DNA from: Cyclobacteriaceae bacterium
GTDB taxonomy: Bacteria; Bacteroidota; Bacteroidia; Cytophagales; Cyclobacteriaceae
Reading direction: 5' to 3'
NCBI GenBank assembly: GCA_027067135.1
Contig: JAMOMJ010000236.1
Coordinates: forward strand, 1-39,091
Length of the DNA stretch: 39,091 nt
The notes under the pieces were generated by a model that was given only the letters and a program-made list of their open reading frames with translations, was not told the DNA's origin and did not search any database. A program made the position numbers and the translations under genes. This document shows positions 31,255 to 39,091 of this stretch, piece after piece. The first letter of the stretch is position 1. Each line of letters begins with the position of its first letter.

Positions 31255-32489
31255 AATTCTGTATTTTCTATTGCTTTATCAACGGTGCTTAAAATACGTT
31301 GATTTGCGGTAATGATGTCTATTTGTTCGTTTGCTGAAACCTTGGTGCTGCCTAGTGGTTTGCCATTTTTATAAATAACCGAATATCCTTTTTTAAGGAG
31401 GTGTTTAGGGTTGAGTAAATTTATTTTTTGCTCAATCGATTTTAATCTATTCTCACTATTTGCTAATTGAAAGGCACTGGAGTGCGCAATGTTTTGTGTG
31501 ATGGATGCGAGCTTTGCTTTGCTTGCTTGTAGCTTCTGCTGAATTTCCAGATTCATCCTTGTTGATATCTGATTTAATGTTTCTTTTTCAGTATAGATAT
31601 AGTCAGTGGCTACCGAGCTAATGCTTGAAAATAAATCGTTAATACTTGATTGGTACTCAATAAACCCCTGAATGATAAACTCTGCAACGGCAGTTGGTGT
31701 TTTTAGCTGCGTGTGTGCTACCATATCTGCAATGGAGGTATCTCGTTCGTGCCCTATTCCGGTAAGAATAGGTAATGGAAACTGAGCAATATGACTGCAA
31801 AGGTTATAATCATCGAAGCAGTCTAAGTCCAGTTGAGAACCACCTCCACGAATGATAACTACCACATCAGCATCTGAATCTATAATTTGGTGCAAGGCAT
31901 TTATAATGCTTTCAGGGGCTTTATCCCCTTGCATACTGGCAGAAAATAAATAATGGTGGACTTTATAGCCATATCCATTATGCTCAATTTGGTTAATAAA
32001 ATCTCCATACCCGGCAGCAGTTTCAGAGCTTATAATGGCTATGTTTTGAGGAACTTGAGGGAGTTCAAGCTCTTTGTTCATCTCCATAATGCCATCGGCC
32101 TCTAACCTGGCAATTACTTCTTGCCTTGCTTTTTCTCGCTCACCTAGGGTAAACGAAGGGTCGATGTCTTTTATATTAAGACTTAGCCCATACACTTCGT
32201 GATAAGTTACTTTGGTGTTGGCTAAAATGCGCATGCCTACGGTTAAATCATTGCCGGTGATTCTGGCAAACCATGCAGAAATATTACGGTAAGAGTATGC
32301 CCAGATAGTAGCTCTGGCTTTGGCAATTACCTGATTGCCTTCCTTTTGTACCAGTTCTAAATAACAATGTCCACTGCTATTTACCTGAATCTGAGCAATT
32401 TCAGCTACTACCCAATAGGAGGCCGCTAGTTGTTCTTCTAACGTTTTTTTTATTTGAAGATTAAGTTCGGAAAGGCTGAGTTCTTGCAT
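31251..32489 (-). CDS. xseA: Exodeoxyribonuclease VII large subunit
   Basis: 'SYWVVAEIAQIQVNSSGHCYLELVQ', 'VVVIIRGGGSQLDLDCFDDYNL', 'TGIGHERDTSIADMVAHTQLKTPTAVAEFII'. Confidence 0.96.
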   Translation of the reverse strand: MQELSLSELNLQIKKTLEEQLAASYWVVAEIAQIQVNSSGHCYLELVQKEGNQVIAKARATIWAYSYRNISAWFARITGNDLTVGMRILANTKVTYHEVYGLSLNIKDIDPSFTLGEREKARQEVIARLEADGIMEMNKELELPQVPQNIAIISSETAAGYGDFINQIEHNGYGYKVHHYLFSASMQGDKAPESIINALHQIIDSDADVVVIIRGGGSQLDLDCFDDYNLCSHIAQFPLPILTGIGHERDTSIADMVAHTQLKTPTAVAEFIIQGFIEYQSSINDLFSSISSVATDYIYTEKETLNQISTRMNLEIQQKLQASKAKLASITQNIAHSSAFQLANSENRLKSIEQKINLLNPKHLLKKGYSVIYKNGKPLGSTKVSANEQIDIITANQRILSTVDKAIENTEL

Positions 32490-32559
32490 TTGAAATTATC
32501 AGGTTCAAATGTAAGAAGAGCAGAAATAAAAACTAAGCTCCTTTCTCTAAAACTAAGTA

Positions 32560-32811
32560 GGGCTTGCTGAAAAACACATAAATGAAGGTTTATTAGGGAA
32601 TTACAGTAGTTAACTGCTAATAAAGTGCAAGGGTTTTAACCAAAATTGGCTAAAACCCTTGCACCTGTTAATTTCATTAAATTAAAATTTAGTGAAATTA
32701 TGTTAGCCCCAGGCACGTCATCTACTTCACAGGCTTCAGCTCGAAGTATTCTTATACATCTTCGCTTTGCCTGCTCGTATCTAACGTACCTGGGACTTTT
32801 TCAGCAAGCCC
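32560..32811. mobile_element. MITE-like non-autonomous element, 252 bp
   Basis: TIRs GGGCTTGCTGAAAAA / TTTTTCAGCAAGCCC (15 bp perfect), flanked by direct repeat TAAGTA (32554-32559 and 32812-32817); no credible ORF inside. Confidence 0.75.
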
Positions 32812-32834
32812 TAAGTAGGTATAGGCAAATACAA

Positions 32835-33680
32835 TTATGGATCCAAATCTGGTGGTTCAGGAGCTGGAATAGAATGACCAGCAATAGGAGATCCGATTTC
32901 TCCGTTTTTTTTATTTATGTCAAAATGCAAGAAGTGTCCATGCCCATCTTTGGGTATTACCGACATCCAATAATTATCGGGGTCTTCAAATCCATCAATG
33001 TTTACTTCAAAATATTCGATTAGCGACCGTAAACCTTCAGTTACATTCCCATAGACCCCAAATGAGCCATTTTTTTTAAGAGATTGGTCGATAAAATTAA
33101 AATCTTCTTTTGAGATAAGCCCTCCTTTATTTTGAGGAAATTCCAGCCAGGTAGCACCACATATTTGTTGTTCTTCAAGGTCTATCCAGATAGCGAAATC
33201 ATTGGAATACTTAACTTGGTAGTAGATTACTGCAAATGGTTGGTTAAAATGAGTTTTGATTTTTACCTCAGAAGTATCATTTTCCAAATTACTATAAAAA
33301 ATGAGTTTTTGTTTGGCTATGCTTTTATACCCTTCTGAAGTATCATAATGAACAGCTAGGTTGTTCATAGATGTGATTAGCCATAAATCTTTCTCTTTTT
33401 TTAAGATAGTATCAACCTTATCTAATTGCTTGTTGTTAAGAGGAATCAATTCGGGGTGTTTTAAGTCTGTGGAAGTAAACGAATAAGGTTTTTCCCTTGA
33501 TAATGTTACTTCAGTTTGCATTTTAGCAGGATTTTTCATAGTGAATTTTAATCTAAATTTCGATTTACTCACTTTAAACTCCACCTCATTCCCTCTTGCC
33601 AGTACATCAAACCCATCATCGTATAAAGAACCGTACTCTCGAACGATTGTAGAAATTTCATCTTTATAGGTTTGTTCCAT
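32835..33680 (-). CDS. Hypothetical protein
   Basis: Long intact 281-aa ORF; no recognised motif. Confidence 0.7.
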   Translation of the reverse strand: MEQTYKDEISTIVREYGSLYDDGFDVLARGNEVEFKVSKSKFRLKFTMKNPAKMQTEVTLSREKPYSFTSTDLKHPELIPLNNKQLDKVDTILKKEKDLWLITSMNNLAVHYDTSEGYKSIAKQKLIFYSNLENDTSEVKIKTHFNQPFAVIYYQVKYSNDFAIWIDLEEQQICGATWLEFPQNKGGLISKEDFNFIDQSLKKNGSFGVYGNVTEGLRSLIEYFEVNIDGFEDPDNYWMSVIPKDGHGHFLHFDINKKNGEIGSPIAGHSIPAPEPPDLDP

Positions 33681-33695
33681 TCTATTAGGTTTTAA

Positions 33696-33938
33696 TTACT
33701 CAGCAGGAAAAAACTTTTTTTTCCCTTCCCAAATAAGAGCACCAAATAAAAGTACCCAAGGGGTTCCGTGCAGTACTAAATCAAACCAATCCATAGGTTG
33801 CATGCCAGCGGCACCACCCATTAACCATTTTACCTTACCAATAATATGTGGTGGCGACCAAGGAGCTAACCCCAAGGTTAAGCTAAAAATTAAAAATCGT
33901 GGTACCAGACTTGGCTTTTCTTCTGTTTTTGTATTCAT
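33696..33938 (-). CDS. Small membrane protein, hypothetical
   Basis: 80 aa with two hydrophobic segments ('FLIFSLTLGLAPW', 'TPWVLLFGALIW'); lies just upstream of the 32835-33680 gene on the same strand. Confidence 0.6.
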   Translation of the reverse strand: MNTKTEEKPSLVPRFLIFSLTLGLAPWSPPHIIGKVKWLMGGAAGMQPMDWFDLVLHGTPWVLLFGALIWEGKKKFFPAE

Positions 33939-33958
33939 AAAAACGATCTCGAAAAAAG

Positions 33959-34026
33959 GTCATCCTAAACTTGTTTCGGAATCTAGCAAAATGCTTACAT
34001 AGACCCTGGAATAAATTCAGGATGAC
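33959..34026. repeat. Intergenic inverted-repeat element
   Basis: GTCATCCTAAACTTGTTTCGGAATCT ... AGACCCTGGAATAAATTCAGGATGAC, imperfect 26-bp arms (19/26 identical). Confidence 0.75.
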
Positions 34027-34060
34027 ACACTTAAAATTTACTTGTAGCGTGAGCTACTTA

Positions 34061-35476
34061 TTATAACATGGTAGTTGGGCAAACATATTCTGTAACCTTA
34101 ACACCTGCTTCTTTAATATCGTTAAATCCACCGGCAATATCAATTACATTTTTAATACCGTTTGCTCTTAAAATTGAAGCTGCAATCATAGAACGGTAGC
34201 CACCTACACAATGTAAGTAATACTCTTCGTTTGCATCGTACTCTTCAATATTTTTATTGATAAAGTCAAGAGGCCTGTTATAAACGTTATCCGCATCAAC
34301 ATGCTCAGAGTAATATTCAGATTCTTTACGAACATCAACAATGTTGATTTTGCCCATCATTTTAACCTTAAGCTCTTTAGGTGAAATTGAAATAATCGAA
34401 TCTGTTTCATATCCTGCTTCTTTCCAGGCATCAATTCCACCTTTAAGGTACCCGATGGCGTTATCATACCCTACACGAGCTAATCGTGTTACTACTTCTT
34501 CTTCACGGCCTTCGTCTGCAATAATCAATATTGGAGCCTCAATGTCAAGAATAACTGCACCTACCCAAGGAGCAAAATTATCATCGATGTTAAAGTTGTA
34601 CGTGTTAGGAACAAAAGCATCTTTAAATATTTGCTCGTGGCGTGTATCTAAAATGATAATTCCATCTGTAGATTCCATTAATCCTTTAAACTCAGCAGGG
34701 TCATGTGCTTGAAGCCCAGAAGCAAGAATATCAGCATAACTCTTGTTTATTCCTTTGTTCATTCCTGCATTTTTAGGAAAATATTGAGGAGGTGTTACTA
34801 ATCCTGTAAGCACTTCTTTTACAAACTCTTCCTTCGTCATATCTGCACGTAGTGCATAATTAACTTCTTTTTGATGTCCTAACGTATCAAAAGTTTCTTC
34901 GCTCATGTTTTTGCCACAAGCAGAACCTGCACCGTGGTTAGGATATACAATAATGTCATCTGGTAATTTCATTACCTTATTACGAAGCGAGTCGAATAAA
35001 TGACCTGCTAAATCTGCTTGAGATAAGTCAGATTTTACAGCCAAATCAGGACGGCCCACATCACCGATGAATAAAACATCACCAGTCATGACAAATTCTT
35101 TCTTCCCTTCTTCGTTTATATATACTAAACTAATCGACTCCATTGTATGACCTGGAGTGTGCATAAGCTCTAAGGTAATGTCTCCAATTTTGAATACTTC
35201 ACCATCGTGTGCTTCATGAAAATCAAAATCGGCAGTGGCAGAAGGTCCATAAACAATGGTAGCTCCTGTTTTCTTCGCTAAATCTACATGACCCGATACA
35301 AAATCGGCATGAAAGTGAGTTAGGAAGATGTATTTAATTTTTACTCCATTATCGGCAGCCCTTGTAATATAAGGGGTGGTCTCTCTTAATGGATCAACTA
35401 CTGCGGCTTCTCCATTTGAATGGATAAAATAAGCGGCCTCGGCTAAACAGCCTGTGTATATCTGTTCTACTGGCAT
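34061..35476 (-). CDS. MBL-fold hydrolase (ETHE1/persulfide-dioxygenase-like) fused to two rhodanese domains
   Basis: 'FLTHFHADFVSGHVDLAKKTGATIVYGP', 'MHTPGHTMESISLVY', 'MTGDVLFIGDVGRPDL', second rhodanese 'YYLHCVGGYRSMIAASIL'. Confidence 0.93.
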   Translation of the reverse strand: MPVEQIYTGCLAEAAYFIHSNGEAAVVDPLRETTPYITRAADNGVKIKYIFLTHFHADFVSGHVDLAKKTGATIVYGPSATADFDFHEAHDGEVFKIGDITLELMHTPGHTMESISLVYINEEGKKEFVMTGDVLFIGDVGRPDLAVKSDLSQADLAGHLFDSLRNKVMKLPDDIIVYPNHGAGSACGKNMSEETFDTLGHQKEVNYALRADMTKEEFVKEVLTGLVTPPQYFPKNAGMNKGINKSYADILASGLQAHDPAEFKGLMESTDGIIILDTRHEQIFKDAFVPNTYNFNIDDNFAPWVGAVILDIEAPILIIADEGREEEVVTRLARVGYDNAIGYLKGGIDAWKEAGYETDSIISISPKELKVKMMGKINIVDVRKESEYYSEHVDADNVYNRPLDFINKNIEEYDANEEYYLHCVGGYRSMIAASILRANGIKNVIDIAGGFNDIKEAGVKVTEYVCPTTML

Positions 35477-35583
35477 ATTGTTATATTTTTATAATTATAC
35501 ATTTTTTGTACTTATGCAAGTTTACCTCAACTGCAATTTAATCTATGTGATTAAAATTACATAGTAAACGGTACTATATTGAT

Positions 35584-37278
35584 TTACTGGTTTTTCGTAT
35601 TCTTTTGCTTATTCAAATAAGCTTCTACGGCCTCTTCAACGTCTAAAAAACAATAGCTTTCGCCAACAACTTTGCTAAGTCCTATTTGTTGTAAGAAATC
35701 TCTAGTTGGCCCTTTAATATATGAGAAATAAAATTCAACGCCTCGTTTATTTAGGTGTTCGATTAACTCTTGCAGTGCCTGATAAGCCGTAGAATCAATA
35801 TGTGATATGCTGCCACCGTGCAACACTACCAATTTTAGTTTGCTTCCTTTGGCATCAATTTCTTTAGTGATGGTATCGATAAAATGATTTATATTGGCAA
35901 AATACAAATCAGCGTCATATCTAAACACGAGGATGTCTTCATATACTTTGAGATTATCAAATCGCTTAATATTTCTAAATTCTTTAGAAGAGGGCATTTT
36001 TCCCAGTACAGCAAAATGAGGTTTGGTACTGCGGTAAATCATAGCTAATAATGACATAGCAACGCTTACGCCTATGCCTTCTTTAATGCCCAGCCCAAGG
36101 GTAACTCCAAATGATATGGCCAGCATTAAGAAATCTTCTTTTTTTGTATTCCATAGCAATACCGGAAATTTGGTGTCGATTAACCCGAATACGGCTACCA
36201 TAATAATAGCCGCCAAAATAGAATTGGGCAGGTAATAAAATAATGGAGTTAAAAAAAGTAAGGTTAGTATAACAAGAGAAGCACTAATAATAGCTGCAAG
36301 GTTGGTGCGCCCACCTAATTGTTCGTTTACCGCTGAGCGGCTAAAGCCACCGGTGGTAGGGAACGCACTAAAAAAGGAGCCCACAATATTTCCCATGCCC
36401 AACCCAATTAGCTCCTGATTAGAATCTAATTTGTATTCATCTTTATGATTTACCTGAATGGCCTTGGCTACGGAAATGGCTTCCATAAAGGCAATGAGTG
36501 CCAATGTAAATGCTACGGGAATGAGTTCGTTAAAATGAGGCGTATTAATTATTGGAATAGAAAAAGAGGGAAGTCCTTTGGGTACATCGCCTACAATTTT
36601 TACACCCATTGTATATAATGAGAAGTATTTTACCACTACTACTCCTAACACAACTGCAACCAAAGCACCAGGTATAGCCTTATGAATTTGCTTTATGTTT
36701 TTTAGGATAATGATAGCCCCCAGGCCAATGGCAACGGTAAGCCAATGAATATTTTCGAAGTTTTGAATAGCTTCATATACTATAATGAAGATATTATTAT
36801 TTCGTTCAAGGTCAACACCAATTAAATGTTTTAATTGGTTAAGCCCAATAATTAGGGCAGCGGCTGAAGTAAACCCATTAATAACAGGTTTGGATAAAAA
36901 GTTGACTAAAAAGCCCATTCTAAATACTCCCAGAGCAAGTTGAATAACCCCCATCATAAAGGCGAGGAGTATGGCTAAAGCAATATAATTTTCAGTGCCT
37001 GCTTCTGCAATTACCGAAATGCCGGCAGCTACTAATAAAGAATCCATGGCAACCGGGCCTACCGCTAACTGACGAGAGGTGCCGAATATAGCATACACTA
37101 GCTGAGGGAAAATGGCTGCATATAACCCATAAACAGGAGGGAGGCCTGCAATCATAGCATAGGCCATGCCTTGTGGAATAAGCATTACACCAACCGTTAG
37201 GCCTGCAGAAAGATCGCCACTAAGGTATTCTTTTTTGTAATTGGGTAGCCAATTTAGTATTGGAAGAAACTTTTTCAT
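35584..37278 (-). CDS. SulP-family anion (sulfate/bicarbonate) transporter with C-terminal STAS domain
   Basis: 'LSAGLTVGVMLIPQGMAYAMIAGLPPVYGLYAAIFP', 'FPTTGGFSRSAVNEQLGGRTNLAAIISASLV', STAS 'LKLVVLHGGSISHIDSTAYQALQEL'. Confidence 0.95.
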   Translation of the reverse strand: MKKFLPILNWLPNYKKEYLSGDLSAGLTVGVMLIPQGMAYAMIAGLPPVYGLYAAIFPQLVYAIFGTSRQLAVGPVAMDSLLVAAGISVIAEAGTENYIALAILLAFMMGVIQLALGVFRMGFLVNFLSKPVINGFTSAAALIIGLNQLKHLIGVDLERNNNIFIIVYEAIQNFENIHWLTVAIGLGAIIILKNIKQIHKAIPGALVAVVLGVVVVKYFSLYTMGVKIVGDVPKGLPSFSIPIINTPHFNELIPVAFTLALIAFMEAISVAKAIQVNHKDEYKLDSNQELIGLGMGNIVGSFFSAFPTTGGFSRSAVNEQLGGRTNLAAIISASLVILTLLFLTPLFYYLPNSILAAIIMVAVFGLIDTKFPVLLWNTKKEDFLMLAISFGVTLGLGIKEGIGVSVAMSLLAMIYRSTKPHFAVLGKMPSSKEFRNIKRFDNLKVYEDILVFRYDADLYFANINHFIDTITKEIDAKGSKLKLVVLHGGSISHIDSTAYQALQELIEHLNKRGVEFYFSYIKGPTRDFLQQIGLSKVVGESYCFLDVEEAVEAYLNKQKNTKNQ

Positions 37279-37356
37279 ACGGGTGTGTTGTTATTCATAC
37301 TCAGAAGTGCCTAACTTCCCTAGATGATAGAATAAAATTCTGTCGGCAAAATAAAT

Positions 37357-37364
37357 TATATTTG
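37357..37364 (+). promoter_or_regulatory. Candidate -7 promoter element (TAnnTTTG) for the rhodanese lipoprotein gene
   Basis: TATATTTG 115 bp upstream of the 37479 start; -33 box not clear. Confidence 0.4.
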
Positions 37365-37478
37365 ATGAGCGCAAATGTAGCTTAGGTCACATTACATATT
37401 TTCCGGAATAGATTACTTTGTAATGTGGAGGAGTGTTAGAAAAAATAGGCGTGCTCTAAAACAATAAAAAAGAATACT

Positions 37479-37910
37479 ATGAAAAGAATGACAAATTTAA
37501 GCTTAGTTCTATTATTGGTAATAGGCTTTGTTTCTTGTGGAAACTCTCAAACACAAGAAAAAGCATCATCTAATAAAACCCAAACGAAGGCGATTGCCAA
37601 AAATATTGGCACCAATGAGTTTGAAGAAATGATGACCTCTAAAAAGGATGTGGTAATATTAGATGTGAGGACATCAGAAGAAGTAGCTGCAGGAGCCATT
37701 GAAGGAAGCACTCATTTAGATATTTATTCGCCCAATTTTAAATCTACGTTAGAGGAAATGGATAAAAGCAAGCCTGTGATGGTGTATTGTGCAGTTGGTG
37801 GCAGAAGCGGGCAAGCTATGCAGATGATGAAAAAAATGGGGTTTAAAGAAGTATATAACCTATCGGGTGGAATAAGAGCCTGGCAAAGCGAAGGAAAGCC
37901 GGTAAAATAA
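37479..37910 (+). CDS. Rhodanese-like lipoprotein
   Basis: Lipobox 'IGFVSCGN'; 'VVILDVRTSEEVAAGAIEGSTHLDI', active-site 'VMVYCAVGGRSGQAM'. Confidence 0.92.
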   Translation: MKRMTNLSLVLLLVIGFVSCGNSQTQEKASSNKTQTKAIAKNIGTNEFEEMMTSKKDVVILDVRTSEEVAAGAIEGSTHLDIYSPNFKSTLEEMDKSKPVMVYCAVGGRSGQAMQMMKKMGFKEVYNLSGGIRAWQSEGKPVK

Positions 37911-37997
37911 TCGAAGATATTAGACTATTAGATATTAGACATAAGATTAAGATTTTTCTTGTGTTTCATATCTAATGTCTTTAGTCTAAAAATAGCT

Positions 37998-38240
37998 ATG
38001 ATAAATCTTTTAAGAGGCATTGATTTTAGCCTACAGAGTTGGAGCTTTTCGAGGGTGATTCGCTTAGGGTTAGGCTTATTTTTCTTTATACCTGCTATTC
38101 AAGAAGTTGACTATTTTGCTATGATGCTTGGGGGCGTTCTGCTTTACCAAGCCATTGCAAATACAGGGTGTGGTTTTACTAAAAACAATAACAGTTGTGG
38201 GGTTGACCCTCCTAAAACGGATAAAAAAGTTAAGTTTTAA
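37998..38240 (+). CDS. Small membrane protein (DUF2892/YgaP-like), start revised from 37959
   Basis: 'MINLLRGIDFSLQSWSFSRVIRLGLGLFFFIPAIQEVDYFAMMLGGVLLYQAIANTGCGF'; the 13 upstream residues fall in an inverted repeat. Confidence 0.65.
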   Translation: MINLLRGIDFSLQSWSFSRVIRLGLGLFFFIPAIQEVDYFAMMLGGVLLYQAIANTGCGFTKNNNSCGVDPPKTDKKVKF

Positions 38241-38285
38241 TCGTAGGGTTAGCCTATTAGGTTTAATCTAAAGTGGTTTAATTCC

Positions 38286-38360
38286 CCGATGCTTGCATCG
38301 GAAGCAACTATGTTTTCGCAGAAAATTCAGCTTGATACCCCGTCAGCTTGCTGCGGGGTA
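38286..38360. terminator. Two GC-rich hairpins between convergent genes, likely bidirectional terminator or REP-like repeat
   Basis: CCGATG-cttg-CATCGG (38286-38301) and TACCCCG-t-CAG-cttg-CTG-CGGGGTA (38336-38360). Confidence 0.6.
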
Positions 38361-38378
38361 GTTCATTTTTGAGTCGAG

Positions 38379-38768
38379 TCACTTTTTAAGTTTGGATTTG
38401 ATTTCGTTAAATTGTTGTTCTGTCATGTCAGAATTGGGAGAGTTAAATACAAACAGTCCACCTCTATGGATTATCTCAATAAAGGGTGGATACTCTTGAT
38501 ATAAGTACAAGCGAATTTTCCGACTGTCAGGTGTCTCAAAAATTCCTTTCTTGATGTCTCCAGAATCAAACCCATGTACTCTTCTAATAGTTTTAGGATA
38601 CTGGGTAGTTAATCGTACGTCTTCGATAGCATGAAAGAAAATACCAACTTTCAATAATTTTCCAATTTTAATAGAATCGGAAGAAATTTTAACCTTGGAA
38701 GGTATCATAAGAACTAAAATAAAAATAACAATGAAAACGAATGCTAATAATAGAATCAACTGTGTCAT
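38379..38768 (-). CDS. Hypothetical membrane-anchored protein, possibly bacterial PH-like domain
   Basis: N-terminal TM then 'VKISSDSIKI...IFFHAIEDVRLTTQYPKTIRRVHGFDSGD'; weak family resemblance. Confidence 0.6.
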   Translation of the reverse strand: MTQLILLLAFVFIVIFILVLMIPSKVKISSDSIKIGKLLKVGIFFHAIEDVRLTTQYPKTIRRVHGFDSGDIKKGIFETPDSRKIRLYLYQEYPPFIEIIHRGGLFVFNSPNSDMTEQQFNEIKSKLKK

Positions 38769-38977
38769 GATTGATTTTTTAAGTTATGTATCGTATATAT
38801 CAAATTAACAAATCTGGTAATAAGAATGTCACATTGGTGGCACACAACAAATTCCTAAGAGGAATAGAATTTCTTTTATTCACTAATAAAAGTACATAAA
38901 ATTCGTTACTATTCAGCTATCCAAAATACTATTTAAAGGGTTTGGAGCTACATTTTTGGTAATACCTAATATCCGCA

Positions 38978-39057
38978 AGACCTGACAGGTTTTTGTTGAT
39001 AATCACTAAGTTATAGCCATTTTCGGATCACTTAATTGGGTGAAACCTGTCAGGTCT
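38978..39057. repeat. Intergenic inverted-repeat element
   Basis: AGACCTGACAGGTTT (38978-38992) and AAACCTGTCAGGTCT (39043-39057), perfect 15-bp arms with 50-nt spacer. Confidence 0.85.
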
Positions 39058-39091
39058 AATCGGCTACAAATCAGAAGATTACAAATATGGT

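Noticed and set aside
32646-33023. 125-aa + strand ORF
   Set aside because: Starts inside the MITE palindrome and runs antisense through the 32835-33680 CDS; not credible as a gene

Overview
A 39.1-kb, AT-rich chromosomal segment that looks like Bacteroidota/Cytophagales (inferred from protein families and TAnnTTTG-like promoter motifs; taxonomy not verified). Most of it is ordinary housekeeping sequence: parE (3' end)-parC, trmH, DUF218, DUF5686, M14 peptidase, thyA, sdaAB, TolC/MFP efflux parts, maf, accC, a KBL/SPT-type PLP acyltransferase, dapA, ligA, M1 peptidase, xseAB, and a sulfur-handling cluster (MBL-rhodanese, SulP, rhodanese lipoprotein). The most interesting accessory locus is about 14.1-21.7 kb. 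It encodes an exported WD40-caspase fusion, two LPP20-like exported proteins and a convergent exported CsgG-domain protein. A structured 712-bp non-coding region precedes it, and its two convergent genes end inside one palindrome. Intergenic regions carry many strong inverted repeats, including an apparently intact 252-bp MITE-like element (32560-32811) with 15-bp TIRs, a candidate 6-bp TSD and nested palindromes. A degenerate tRNA-like fragment lies next to a similar TIR-like sequence (about 25.68 kb). The supplied ORF track missed a 58-aa histone-H1-like ORF (25379-25555). No rRNA, intact tRNA, CRISPR array or prophage was found. All family calls come from reading the sequence; no searches were run.
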